From Evtepia gabavorous (lineage in GTDB: Bacteria; Bacillota; Clostridia; Oscillospirales; Oscillospiraceae), in NCBI RefSeq assembly GCF_003425665.1, contig NZ_QQRQ01000007.1:55749-119748 (forward strand): 64,000 nt of DNA. The letters are read 5' to 3'. Positions within the stretch are counted from its first letter, which is position 1; every line of letters begins with the position of its first letter. The notes below the pieces were generated by a model, which worked only from the letters and a program-made list of their open reading frames with translations, was not told the origin of the DNA and searched no databases. Position numbers and translations under genes: made by a program. Shown here piece after piece: positions 17,527 to 26,390 of this stretch.

Positions 17527-18209
17527 TCGTAGCCTGCGATTTCAGCAGCAAAGCAGAAACCTTGGCATTTTTGGACCAGTTTTCTGGGAGAAAGCCCTAT
17601 GTCAAAATCGGCATGGAGTTGTTCTATGCCGAAGGCCCGTCCATTGTGCGGGAGATTAAGGCAAGGGGGCATCAAATCTTTTTGGACCTGAAACTCCATG
17701 ATATTCCCAACACAGTAAAAAAGGCCATGGCGGTTCTGTCCCGACTGGACGTGGATATGATAAACCTTCACGCGGCGGGCACCCGGGCGATGATGGAGGG
17801 TGCGCTGGAAGGGGTAACCCGACCGGACGGCTCTCGTCCCTTGGTGATTGCGGTGACCCAGCTGACGTCCACCAGCCAAACGAGAATGCAGGAGGAACTG
17901 CTGATCCCCAGAACGATGGAGGAGACCGTCATGGCTTATGCTGCCAACGCGGCCCAAGCCGGATTGGATGGTGTGGTCTGCTCTCCCATGGAGGCGGGAA
18001 AGGTCCATGAGGCCTGCGGCAGAAACTTTGTGACCGTAACCCCTGGTATTCGGTTTGCGGAGGGAGACAAGGGGGACCAGGTCCGTGTGACAACACCGGC
18101 CCAGGCAAAGGACCTTGGTTCCGATTATATTGTGGTGGGCCGTCCCATTACCGCTGCGGCAGACCCGGTGGCCGCCTATGAGCGTTGCGTGAGAGAATTT
18201 ACAGATTGA
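17511..18209 (+). CDS. pyrF: Orotidine-5'-phosphate decarboxylase
   Basis: It catalyses the last step to UMP. It has 232 residues with the core ACDFSSKAETLAFL, KIGMELFYAEG and the catalytic DLKLHDIPNTV (Lys and Asp charged network). The C-terminal phosphate site is VVGRPITAAADPVAAYE. It overlaps the end of pyrD. Confidence 0.95.
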   Translation: MGKDVIVACDFSSKAETLAFLDQFSGRKPYVKIGMELFYAEGPSIVREIKARGHQIFLDLKLHDIPNTVKKAMAVLSRLDVDMINLHAAGTRAMMEGALEGVTRPDGSRPLVIAVTQLTSTSQTRMQEELLIPRTMEETVMAYAANAAQAGLDGVVCSPMEAGKVHEACGRNFVTVTPGIRFAEGDKGDQVRVTTPAQAKDLGSDYIVVGRPITAAADPVAAYERCVREFTD

Positions 18210-18222
18210 GGAGGCGATTGCC

Positions 18223-18855
18223 ATGAAGACAAAGATTGCGAAAGATTTGCTGAAGATTCAGGCGGTGTTTCTCCGTCCGGATGAACCCTTTACTTGGGCC
18301 AGCGGGATCAAAAGTCCCATTTATTGTGACAACCGCCTGACCCTCTCGGATCATCAGGTCCGTTTGGATGTGGAGAACGGCCTGGCGGAATTGGTTAAAA
18401 CCCATTATCCCGAGGCGGAAGTCCTCATGGGGACCAGCACTGCGGGGATTGCCCACGCTGCCATTACCGCCCACCTGCTGGCGCTCCCCATGGGATATGT
18501 TCGCTCTGGCGCGAAGGATCATGGACGGAAAAACCAAATTGAGGGCAAGCTGGTTCCCGGACAAAAGGTGGTGGTGATTGAGGACCTGATCTCCACCGGC
18601 GGCAGTGTGCTGGAGGTGGTGGAGGTTCTGCGCCAGGCGGGGGCAGAGGTTTTGGGCATTGCCAGTATTTTTACCTATGGAATGCGAAAGAGCGTGGAAC
18701 GCCTGGCCGAAGCTCAGGTGAAAAACGTAAGCCTGACCGATCTGGACACGGTGGCCCAAGTGGCGGCGGAAGAGGGGTATATCCGGGCAGAAGACCAGGC
18801 GCGGCTGCTGGCTTTCCGGGACGATCCCTCTGATACCCGTTGGATTCAGAAGTAA
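18223..18855 (+). CDS. pyrE: Orotate phosphoribosyltransferase
   Basis: It joins orotate to PRPP to give OMP. It has 210 residues with the PRPP-binding signature VVVIEDLISTGGSVLEVVEV and the flexible-loop region VRSGAKDHGRKNQIEGKL. It starts 13 bases after pyrF behind a GAGGAGG site. It is part of the same operon. Confidence 0.95.
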   Translation: MKTKIAKDLLKIQAVFLRPDEPFTWASGIKSPIYCDNRLTLSDHQVRLDVENGLAELVKTHYPEAEVLMGTSTAGIAHAAITAHLLALPMGYVRSGAKDHGRKNQIEGKLVPGQKVVVIEDLISTGGSVLEVVEVLRQAGAEVLGIASIFTYGMRKSVERLAEAQVKNVSLTDLDTVAQVAAEEGYIRAEDQARLLAFRDDPSDTRWIQK

Positions 18856-18911
18856 CCGGCTGACACGGCCTTGTTTGTGTCTTACCGTGAACAGAAAGGA
18901 AGGGGCAGTGT

Positions 18912-19829
18912 ATGAAGCGAGATTTGATTGACATCACGGATCTGACGGTGGAAGAGATTGACGAGCTGATTGCCAAAGCGGAGGATATCATCGAGCACCC
19001 CGAGGTTTACCGGGAGAAGTGCCGGTATAAAAAGCTGGCAACCCTTTTCTATGAACCTTCGACCCGAACCCGTTTAAGCTTTGAGTCAGCCATGTATGAA
19101 TTGGGGGGACAGGTGCTGGGGTTCCATGAGGCCCAGAGCTCTTCCGCCACCAAGGGAGAAAGTGTGGCGGATACCGCGCGGACGGTAAGCTGCTTTGCGG
19201 ATATCATAGCCATGCGCCATCCCAAGGAGGGTGCGCCGCTGGTGGCGTCCATGAAGGCTACGGTTCCGGTGATCAATGCCGGTGACGGGGGACATCACCA
19301 CCCCACGCAGACCCTGACGGATCTGCTGACCATCAAACGGGAGAAGGGAAGACTGGATTCGCTGGTGGTTGGCTGCTGCGGTGACCTGAAATTTGGCCGG
19401 ACGGTCCATTCCCTGATTGGTGCGATGTCCCGGTATCCGAATGTTCGTTTTGTGCTCATTTCCCCTGAGGAGCTCCGTGTGCCTGAGAGTGTGCGTACCG
19501 ACCTGCTGGAGAAAAACGGCATTGACTATGAGGAGACCACTTCTCTGGAGGAGGCTATGCCCCAACTGGACATCCTCTACATGACCCGGGTGCAGCGGGA
19601 GCGGTTTTTCAATGAGGATGACTATGTCCGCTTGAAGGACAGCTATATCCTCACCCCAGACAAGCTTCGGACAGCCAAGTGGGATTTGGCCATTTTGCAC
19701 CCGCTGCCTCGTGTCAATGAGATTTCCATTGCCATTGACGATGATCCCCGGGCCTGCTATTTCCGACAAGTTCTCTGTGGGAAGTTCATCCGAATGGCGC
19801 TGATTCTGAAATTGTTGGAGGTGGAGTGA
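18912..19829 (+). CDS. pyrB: Aspartate carbamoyltransferase, catalytic subunit
   Basis: It catalyses the first committed step, carbamoyl phosphate plus aspartate. It has 305 residues; the carbamoyl phosphate loop is [13 protein letters not shown], with the second-subunit loop around [20 protein letters not shown] and [20 protein letters not shown] precedes the ATG. It is followed one base later by pyrI, so it should form the regulated holoenzyme. Confidence 0.96.
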   Translation: MKRDLIDITDLTVEEIDELIAKAEDIIEHPEVYREKCRYKKLATLFYEPSTRTRLSFESAMYELGGQVLGFHEAQSSSATKGESVADTARTVSCFADIIAMRHPKEGAPLVASMKATVPVINAGDGGHHHPTQTLTDLLTIKREKGRLDSLVVGCCGDLKFGRTVHSLIGAMSRYPNVRFVLISPEELRVPESVRTDLLEKNGIDYEETTSLEEAMPQLDILYMTRVQRERFFNEDDYVRLKDSYILTPDKLRTAKWDLAILHPLPRVNEISIAIDDDPRACYFRQVLCGKFIRMALILKLLEVE

Positions 19830-19830
19830 G

Positions 19831-20253
19831 ATGATCATAGGGACCATTGTAGATGGCATTGTCATTGACCATATCCCCGCAGGGCGGGGCATGGACCTCT
19901 ACCGGGATCTGGGCCTGGATAAGCTGGAATGTGAGGTGGCGGTCATCAAAAACGCCTCCAGCGGCAAGTATGGGAAAAAAGATATTTTGAAAATCAATGA
20001 GGTCATTGACCTGAACTACGACATGTTGGGTTATATTGATCCTCACATTACCGTCAATATTATCCGCGGCGGAGAGCGGATGGAGAAAATTCATCCCCAC
20101 CTCCCAGAGACGATTACGGGTGTCATCCGCTGTAAAAACCCTCGCTGTATCACATCCATTGAGCAAGAGCTTCCTCATATTTTCCGGTTGACCGACCGGG
20201 AACATGGTGTTTACCGCTGCTTATATTGTGACACGAAGGGCGGAAAACGATAA
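19831..20253 (+). CDS. pyrI: Aspartate carbamoyltransferase, regulatory subunit
   Basis: It binds nucleotides and confers feedback control (CTP/ATP in E. coli) on PyrB. It has 140 residues with an N-terminal nucleotide domain (GIVIDHIPAGRGMDLY) and the C-terminal zinc module CKNPRC...YRCLYC, four Cys intact. It is the final gene of the operon, and a terminator starts 8 bases on. PyrI in a Firmicute marks the clostridial rather than the Bacillus type of pathway control. Confidence 0.95.
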   Translation: MIIGTIVDGIVIDHIPAGRGMDLYRDLGLDKLECEVAVIKNASSGKYGKKDILKINEVIDLNYDMLGYIDPHITVNIIRGGERMEKIHPHLPETITGVIRCKNPRCITSIEQELPHIFRLTDREHGVYRCLYCDTKGGKR

Positions 20254-20260
20254 ACGAGTA

Positions 20261-20294
20261 GAAAAGACTTGCCAAAGGCAAGCCTTTTCTTTTC
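20261..20294 (+). terminator. Terminator of the pyr operon
   Basis: GAAAAGACTTGCC and GGCAAGCCTTTTC pair with one mismatch, followed by TTTT. Confidence 0.82.
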
Positions 20295-20334
20295 TAAAGG
20301 AGAATTTGCCTTAGCCTGGACAGGGAGAGAGGGC

Positions 20335-20363
20335 TTGTGGTCCTTCGTGGAATATGGTAGAAT
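20335..20363 (+). promoter_or_regulatory. Sigma-A promoter of the small membrane protein gene
   Basis: TTGTGG (20335-20340), 17 bases, TAGAAT (20358-20363), ending 36 bases before the start codon. Confidence 0.6.
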
Positions 20364-20399
20364 GATAAAAATTGTGGAGGGGAAGGAGGCGGTATTTTC

Positions 20400-20759
20400 A
20401 TGCCGCAAATCGTAAGCAATCTGCCTTGGCTTGTGATCTGGGTGGTTGTCTTTTTGGTACAGAGCTACTTCTTTCGGAAGAAAAATTCCTTCGGGTCCTT
20501 GATCCTTTTGTGGCTGACCTTATTGGTGGGGATTTTTTGGGACCAGGCCCTCCGTGCGTTGGTACCGGGGATTCCTGAGATGTGGCTTTTTGGAACCCAA
20601 ATTTGGATTCTCTTTCTCATTGTGGCGGTGCGGCACTACCTGAACTATCGAAAAGGAGGCCGTGGCCGGGATGCTTCCGGGGACAAAGCGCCAGAGCATC
20701 CTATGGAACCAGGCGAGGAGGGGGAGACTTCGGGTTCGTCCACGAAAACAGAAGAATAA
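20400..20759 (+). CDS. Small membrane protein of unknown function
   Basis: The protein has 119 residues. Three hydrophobic spans are visible (WLVIWVVVFLVQSYFF, LILLWLTLLVGIFWDQ, IWILFLIVAVRHYL), followed by a hydrophilic, acidic tail of about 35 residues (EPGEEGETSGSSTKTEE). I do not recognise the family. It is monocistronic between its own promoter and a shared terminator. GGAGGCG lies upstream of the ATG. Confidence 0.7.
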   Translation: MPQIVSNLPWLVIWVVVFLVQSYFFRKKNSFGSLILLWLTLLVGIFWDQALRALVPGIPEMWLFGTQIWILFLIVAVRHYLNYRKGGRGRDASGDKAPEHPMEPGEEGETSGSSTKTEE

Positions 20760-20807
20760 AACAAGCCGTGAGGGATTGCTGTGTCGAAGCCCCTCACGGC
20801 TTGTTTC
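20759..20807. terminator. Bidirectional terminator
   Basis: ACAAGCCGTGAGGG pairs with CCCTCACGGCTTGT. It overlaps the last codons of the GIY-YIG gene on minus and follows the membrane protein gene on plus. Confidence 0.85.
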
Positions 20808-21060
20808 TGTATGGGTTGGAAGCAATCAACAGAAGCTTTGCTTTTCTGCTGAGTTGTTTGATCTCCCACTCTCGCCGCATTGCTTCCGTTTTGCTGTCAA
20901 AGACCTCGCAGTAGACCAGATGTACTGGGCGGCGGGGACGAGTATATTTCGCTCCAGTGCCGGCATTGTGGGATGCCAAACGCCTCTTTAGGTTGGTGGT
21001 CCAGCCTGTGTACAGAGTGTTGTCAGCGCAAAGAAGAATGTAAGTATAGTTTTGTTCCAT
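20794..21060 (-). CDS. GIY-YIG domain protein (UPF0213/YhbQ-like)
   Basis: The protein is a small predicted nuclease of 88 residues from the ATG at 21060. The N-terminal GIY-YIG core reads [17 protein letters not shown], followed by [10 protein letters not shown] and the conserved Arg/Glu later ([10 protein letters not shown]). This is the usual length for stand-alone UPF0213 proteins. The biological role is not established. A longer start at 21105 lacks a ribosome binding site. Confidence 0.88.
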   Translation of the reverse strand: MEQNYTYILLCADNTLYTGWTTNLKRRLASHNAGTGAKYTRPRRPVHLVYCEVFDSKTEAMRREWEIKQLSRKAKLLLIASNPYRNKP

Positions 21061-21333
21061 GGCTTTTCCCTTGCTTCCTGCGAAAAAATGTTGTAAACTA
21101 TTCAATTAAGGAAGTAAAATCATTGGTTTCCCGGGAAATCCGGGTGAAAATCGTTGTCTTTTTTCTGGACTGGATGGGAAGGAACGGAGGATGGCGGCTC
21201 CCAATAGGGGAAAAGAGGGGTATCCCTGGAAAACCAACATAGATTATACCGAAAGGGAAGGGACGACGCAACCGTTTTTGTGGTCGATTCTTTCCGGTGG
21301 GACAGCAACCCGATAGAAGATAGGAGAACAATT

Positions 21334-22083
21334 TTGAAAAATCACTATGAAAAAGAAGTGAATCTCACCTCCACTTACTCTGACCGCCGGTGTGAACTGG
21401 GGATCTTTCAGGCCGCTTTGCTTTTGCAGGATGCGATGACAGAGCTGTTTCATCAGTACCGCTGTGATGCCATTCGACTGTCTCGGACGCATCAGGTGGT
21501 TTGGGCTGTGGCGCGGACGAAAATCTGCTACGACAAAGAAATGCTCTGGATGGATCATATCCGGTTAAAAGTCTTTCCTGTAAAAGTATCTCCCATTTCC
21601 ATTCATTTGAATGTCCTATTGGAGACATTGGACGGAGAACCCCTTCTCCGGGCACGGCAGGAGATGTGTGCCATTGACGTGCGGGACCACAGCCTTCGAC
21701 GGGTAGACAGTACGCCATTTCCTATGGACATGGATTTGCTTCGGCCCGTAGTCACGGCGCCCTGCCGGAGAATGAAGCTGAAGCTGGGGGAGGAATGCTT
21801 GGTCTATTCTTATCAGGTCCGTACCATGGACACGGATTTGAACCACCATATGAATAATACCAATTATATTCGACTGATTCTGGACGCCCAGCCATCCTCG
21901 TTTTGGGATAGGTATCGGGTACAGGAATTTGATGTGCACTATGTCAATGAATCGGTGGAAGGAGAGGAGATTCAGGTTTACTGCCAGACGGAAGCCCAGG
22001 AAATGGCTGTGCAGATTAAGCGAGGTGAAACGACACTGGTGAAGGCGTTTTTGCAGTTAGCGCAGCGGGAAAAATCAGAATGA
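21334..22083 (+). CDS. Acyl-ACP thioesterase-like double-hotdog protein
   Basis: This enzyme family hydrolyses acyl-ACP to free fatty acids. A TTG at 21334, with AGGAG 7 bases before it, gives 249 residues; an ATG-type start at 21280 is less well supported. The C-terminal hotdog has the family segment MDTDLNHHMNNTNYIRL (Asn and His of the active site). The N-terminal half has LLLQDAMTELF. It overlaps the next gene by four bases (ATGA). No promoter is clear in the 270 bases upstream. Confidence 0.85.
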   Translation: MKNHYEKEVNLTSTYSDRRCELGIFQAALLLQDAMTELFHQYRCDAIRLSRTHQVVWAVARTKICYDKEMLWMDHIRLKVFPVKVSPISIHLNVLLETLDGEPLLRARQEMCAIDVRDHSLRRVDSTPFPMDMDLLRPVVTAPCRRMKLKLGEECLVYSYQVRTMDTDLNHHMNNTNYIRLILDAQPSSFWDRYRVQEFDVHYVNESVEGEEIQVYCQTEAQEMAVQIKRGETTLVKAFLQLAQREKSE

Positions 22084-22793
22084 AACGCTCTATTGTCCTG
22101 CATGGCCAGCAGGTTTCCTATGAACTGACGAGAAAACCCGTGAAGTATGTTAACATTCGGGTACGGGCAGACGGTTCCGTGAGCGTCTCGGCGGGAGAGT
22201 GGGTTTCCGAGGGACAGATAGAGGCGATTTTACAGGCGCGTGCATTGTTTCTCCTGCGTGCTTTGGAGAAATTTTCAGCACAGGCAGACCGCCGCCCGGC
22301 GCCGTTGAGCTATCGGACTGGGGAGCTGCTGTATTTACTGGGAAAACGATATGTCTTAGTGCTGGAGCAAGGGGAGAAAAATACGGTCTGTCAAAAGGAA
22401 ACACAGATTGTCTTGACGGTGAAGGAACCGGAGAATGCCGCCCTGCGGAAAAGGGTTATGGAGGCTTTCTTGAAAGCCCTGTGTCTCTCGGTGACGTCTT
22501 CCCTCTGCGGTGCCATTCAGCCATCTATGGCGCATTTGGGAATTCCTATGCCGGAAATCCGAGTTCGTTCCATGACATCCCGTTGGGGGAGCTGTACGCC
22601 GGGCGCCCGGCGGGTTACCTTTGCCCGGCAGTTGGTGGAGGCGCCGCTGACCTGTATTGAATATGTGGTTTTCCATGAGCTGGTTCATTTTCTCCATCCA
22701 AACCACTCCAGACAGTTTTACGCCTGTCTGGAGGCCTTTGTGCCGGACTGGAGAGAGCGGCGACAGGCCCTCAATGACTATACGTACCGATAA
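22080..22793 (+). CDS. YgjP-like M48-type metallopeptidase domain protein
   Basis: This is a predicted zinc peptidase of 237 residues. The zinc motif is VVFHELVHFLHPNHS (HExxH, with a third His five residues after the second in HPNH), preceded by SRWGSCTPGARRVTF, which is conserved in YgjP/DUF45 proteins. There is no signal peptide, so it acts in the cytoplasm. It is coupled to the thioesterase gene by an ATGA overlap. The substrate is unknown. Confidence 0.88.
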   Translation: MKRSIVLHGQQVSYELTRKPVKYVNIRVRADGSVSVSAGEWVSEGQIEAILQARALFLLRALEKFSAQADRRPAPLSYRTGELLYLLGKRYVLVLEQGEKNTVCQKETQIVLTVKEPENAALRKRVMEAFLKALCLSVTSSLCGAIQPSMAHLGIPMPEIRVRSMTSRWGSCTPGARRVTFARQLVEAPLTCIEYVVFHELVHFLHPNHSRQFYACLEAFVPDWRERRQALNDYTYR

Positions 22794-22811
22794 TATTTTC
22801 TGTCTCATTTC

Positions 22812-22845
22812 ACAGCACAGCGTCAAACGCTGTGCTGTTTTGTTT
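22812..22845 (+). terminator. Intrinsic terminator
   Basis: ACAGCACAGCG / CGCTGTGCTGT around TCAAA, followed by TTTTGTTT. Confidence 0.88.
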
Positions 22846-22876
22846 GGAAAAGAAAAAGGAAAATTTCCCAGGCCAG

Positions 22877-22905
22877 TTGCATTCTGCCGGAGAATCCGCT
22901 ACACT
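22877..22905 (+). promoter_or_regulatory. Sigma-A promoter of the SLH/L,D-transpeptidase gene
   Basis: TTGCAT (22877-22882), 17 bases, TACACT (22900-22905). Confidence 0.65.
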
Positions 22906-22982
22906 GAACCCATAGGTTTTACAGGTTGCACAGCGGCCGTGTGAAGTCATATGAAATTACCCAGAGTTGGGAGGAACCAGAA

Positions 22983-25712
22983 ATGAAGCAACCCTTTCGA
23001 GCTATCATTCCCTTGCTTTTCAGTGTGGCGCTCCTTCTGAGTTTGACCACCACGGCCAGTGCTGCGTTTTCTGACTTTACAGATGTCAAAGGACACTGGG
23101 CAGAGGGCACCTTGCACCAGGCCTATGATGACGGTATCCTGAAAGGATATGACGCCAAGACCATGGCGCCCAACCGCAGTGTGACCATGGTGCAGGCGGT
23201 GACCATTCTGTGCCGAGTTCTCCATGTGACGGGGCTGGGGGATATTTCACAGTTTGAGATTCCGCAGGATGCTTGGTATGCCCAAGATGTGGCGAAAGGG
23301 GTTTACGCTGGATTGCTGGAGGAACAGGATGCCCAGGTCCTAAACGACCCCATTCCCCGGGGACAGGCTTTTATCTTGTTTGGCCAGGCGTTTCAAGTGG
23401 TTGGCGCACAGCCGGATTTGTCTGTACTGGACCAGTTCCCCGATACTGCGTTTCTGACAGGAGAACAGGCCCGTGCCGCAGCGGCTTTGGTGGAAGCGGG
23501 AATCGTCTCCGGCAGTGGGGGGGCGCTTCAGTTGGACCGCCCTCTGACTCGGGCGGAGTTTGCCACGATTCTGTATCGTTTGGCCGATCAATATATCCCA
23601 GCGGCAGAGTATGAAGGGCATATTGGAACCGGATCGGTTCTTTCCGGAGATGCGGAGATCGTAGGGAGAACAGTCGGCGATTTGTGGTTTGATCAGTCCT
23701 CTTCGAATATTCACTTGACGGATGTTACCGCGTCTTCCGTTACCATTCGCGCAGACCGGCTGGAATCCCTGAGGCTGGACGGCACAGGGAAAATTGGACG
23801 GTTGGTGTTGGCCGCAGGGACTGGAGACGTGGCGCTGACGCTGCCAGATACCTATTCTTTGGAAACCCTGGCTGTGGGCGAGGGAACGGGCGCGGTATCT
23901 CTTGCCGGAACGGTCTCCCGGCTGGAGGTCACAGGGGAGGCCCGGACCATTTCCATTGACAGTTCTTTGGACGCGCTGGTGGTTTCAGGCAGTGGAAACA
24001 CCATTTCTGTGAAGCGTGGGTGTGCCATTGGACAGATTGTCATTCTGGGCACAGACAATGTTCTGACGCTGGATGGGACCTCGGATACCCTCTTGCTGGC
24101 GGGACGAGACAATACTGTGCGGGGCAACGGACGTGTCACAGAGGTCCAGTTAAATACGCGTTACTACACCCTTACCGTGTCCAAAAAGCAGCTGATTCCC
24201 TGGACAGGATATGATATTAAAAACGTCGAAGTGGAAGTGGAAGCCCCTGCGAAGCTTCCTGCCGGGGAGTCGTTGAAAGCAACGGCCCATCTGACGGTAC
24301 CCGAAGAAGACCTGGGAAAGCTGTGCACTGGCTCCTGGTATCTCAATGGGGAACTGATGTCCCAGGCGCCTGTACGCCTGGGACAGGGAGACCCGGTTTC
24401 CGACTTTCTCCCCAACTATACCCATGATCTCAAGTTAGACGGAACAGTAAAATTTGTTTTAAGCTATGAAAACAATGATGGGGACACCTTTACCAAAGCG
24501 GCCTCTGCACCTGTTGCACTGGAGACCTTCCCGGATTTGGGTCTGGCTGACGCGGAGATCGAGGTGGTGCTGCCGGAGGTTTTGGAAGCAGGACAGGCGC
24601 TGATTGCCACAGCAGAGGTTAATACACCGGAGGTGGGACAGTCCTGCATGGGCTACTGGTATGTGGACGGAGAGGAGGTGGCTTCTGGCCCCCTGACCCT
24701 TGGAAGCGGTCCGGCAACGCTGGTGTATCGCTATGATTATTACTACGGTATGCCGGAGACCAGTACCGTCTCTTATCGTCTGACATACACAACCCAGGAT
24801 GGCAGAGCGCAGGAAGTAACCGGGGCCTCTCAGCTGACCCTGGAAAATTTCCCGGATAACGGCATCGCCCGGGCGACAGCCACACTCCAAGCCCCTGCCA
24901 AGCTGGAGGCGGGAAAGACACTGGAGGTGACAGCTTCCATTCAGTATCCGGAGGCGGGGAAGGCTTGTACGGGGACTTGGTATGTGGACGGTGCGCAGGT
25001 TGCTGTTCAGCCGGTTTTGCTGGGTACGGATACCCCGAAGCTGTCTCACAAATACAAATATACTGAGGATATGAAGCTGACCTCGGAGATCAAGTTTGTC
25101 CTCTCCTATACCACAGCCGATGGCCGGGCACAGAAAGTTACTGCGACAAAAACCATCCAGCTGGAAAATTATGATTATCTGTACTACCATGGTCTGACCG
25201 CTGAAGATGTGCTGAAGACTGTCACCAGTGGTTATGCCGGCAACTATACATTGGCATGGGCGCAGTCTCACGATTATAAACCAGAGATCAAAACTGCTTG
25301 GGTCAATCTCAAGGGATATAAGAGTGATACAAAATATCTTGTTTGGGTCAATTTGACCTACCAGCGTGTGAATATTTTTGAGGGATCGCAAGGGAAGTGG
25401 AAGCTCATTCGAACCTGCCTGTGCGGCTCGGGCACCAATGCCACGCCTACTATCCGCGGGGTCTTTACCACCTCCTATAAGCAGTCGGCCTGGGATTATG
25501 GATCGTACTACTGTGGCCCTATTGTCCGGTTCTATGGCTCCTCTGGCTATGCCTTCCACTCCCGGCTGCAATACTGGCCGATGAATTCTGACCGGTACTA
25601 CGATGCCCGAATTGGATTCCCGATCAGCCATGGATGCCTGCGGATGTATAATGAGGATATCTGGTGGATGTACAATAACATTCCCAATGGAACCACGGTG
25701 GTGGTCTATTGA
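22983..25712 (+). CDS. Secreted SLH-domain protein with C-terminal L,D-transpeptidase
   Basis: This is a cell-wall enzyme of 909 residues. The ATG at 22983 follows GGGAGG and opens a clear signal peptide (LLFSVALLLSLTTTASAA). S-layer homology repeats follow (VKGHWAEGTLHQAYDDGILK, then about to residue 215) to tether it to wall polymers. After a beta-rich stretch come three related modules of about 100 residues (each with C-x-G-x-W-Y, e.g. CTGSWYLNG, CMGYWYVDG, CTGTWYVDG). The YkuD domain ends with the catalytic PISHGCLRM and an upstream His (FHSRL), so it should make 3-3 peptidoglycan crosslinks or attach proteins. It is monocistronic. Confidence 0.92.
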   Translation: MKQPFRAIIPLLFSVALLLSLTTTASAAFSDFTDVKGHWAEGTLHQAYDDGILKGYDAKTMAPNRSVTMVQAVTILCRVLHVTGLGDISQFEIPQDAWYAQDVAKGVYAGLLEEQDAQVLNDPIPRGQAFILFGQAFQVVGAQPDLSVLDQFPDTAFLTGEQARAAAALVEAGIVSGSGGALQLDRPLTRAEFATILYRLADQYIPAAEYEGHIGTGSVLSGDAEIVGRTVGDLWFDQSSSNIHLTDVTASSVTIRADRLESLRLDGTGKIGRLVLAAGTGDVALTLPDTYSLETLAVGEGTGAVSLAGTVSRLEVTGEARTISIDSSLDALVVSGSGNTISVKRGCAIGQIVILGTDNVLTLDGTSDTLLLAGRDNTVRGNGRVTEVQLNTRYYTLTVSKKQLIPWTGYDIKNVEVEVEAPAKLPAGESLKATAHLTVPEEDLGKLCTGSWYLNGELMSQAPVRLGQGDPVSDFLPNYTHDLKLDGTVKFVLSYENNDGDTFTKAASAPVALETFPDLGLADAEIEVVLPEVLEAGQALIATAEVNTPEVGQSCMGYWYVDGEEVASGPLTLGSGPATLVYRYDYYYGMPETSTVSYRLTYTTQDGRAQEVTGASQLTLENFPDNGIARATATLQAPAKLEAGKTLEVTASIQYPEAGKACTGTWYVDGAQVAVQPVLLGTDTPKLSHKYKYTEDMKLTSEIKFVLSYTTADGRAQKVTATKTIQLENYDYLYYHGLTAEDVLKTVTSGYAGNYTLAWAQSHDYKPEIKTAWVNLKGYKSDTKYLVWVNLTYQRVNIFEGSQGKWKLIRTCLCGSGTNATPTIRGVFTTSYKQSAWDYGSYYCGPIVRFYGSSGYAFHSRLQYWPMNSDRYYDARIGFPISHGCLRMYNEDIWWMYNNIPNGTTVVVY

Positions 25713-25785
25713 TGGGGAACGGGAACCAAGGAAAGTCGGAGAAACAACGAGTAAAGTAAGATGGCGGCTTTCTATATACAAAGGA

Positions 25786-25829
25786 GAAAATGGTCCCCCC
25801 GGCTTACAGCCGGGGGGACCATTTTATAG
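25786..25829. terminator. Strong bidirectional terminator
   Basis: AAAATGGTCCCCCCGGC pairs with GCCGGGGGGACCATTTT. It separates convergent genes and touches the last codons of the minus-strand gene. Confidence 0.9.
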
Positions 25830-26390
25830 GTGTGTTTTTTGGTTGTTATCTATTTTTTGCACTGGTTTTTGTGAGACAAAGGTTTCAAACAGACGAACCA
25901 GCATTTCCCAGGTGTTTTGATCCAGAACGCCGGTTTGCGGAAGGCCGGAGTGTCCCTGGAGCCAGCGAAGGTTAGCTGTGGTGTCCTCATCCAGGACACC
26001 TGTGGAGGGGGTAGATGCGATTCCCTCCAGAATTTCAGCCAATGCACGGAACATATCTTGGAGAGGACGGAGTAGGGGAGAACTTTGGCCGGGGTGGATC
26101 AGTTCCGCACCTTGGGAAAAAATGGTGACAGTGCGGGGCGGTGCCAGATGACTGTAAGCCTGCAAAAAGGCGTTCATGATAGCGTCCCAAGTTCGCCGGT
26201 CTACGATACCAGTCACCGGGAAACCGTTTATCTTTTGAAACATCATTACCGCTTCCAGGGTTTCTTCGTCAAACCGGCCGGTGGGACGGAGAAAGGGGAG
26301 GGAACGGTTCACAAAGGCGATGGTACGCAGCATCTCCTGCAGGGTACTGACCGGCCCCAGGGAAAAAGCAGGGGGAAGTGAGGTGCTCAT
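25824..26390 (-). CDS. Protein with two peptidoglycan-binding (PG_binding_1) domains
   Basis: The protein has 188 residues with no signal peptide. Two PG_binding_1 repeats are seen: RTIAFVNRSLPFLRPTGRFDE...FQKINGFPVTGIVDRRTWDAI, and SPLLRPLQDMF...LQGHSGLPQTGVLDQNTWEML. It overlaps the SpoIID-like gene upstream by four bases, so the pair is coupled. Lack of secretion signals and the neighbours suggest action on spore peptidoglycan from the mother cell. No catalytic domain is present. Confidence 0.82.
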   Translation of the reverse strand: MSTSLPPAFSLGPVSTLQEMLRTIAFVNRSLPFLRPTGRFDEETLEAVMMFQKINGFPVTGIVDRRTWDAIMNAFLQAYSHLAPPRTVTIFSQGAELIHPGQSSPLLRPLQDMFRALAEILEGIASTPSTGVLDEDTTANLRWLQGHSGLPQTGVLDQNTWEMLVRLFETFVSQKPVQKIDNNQKTHL

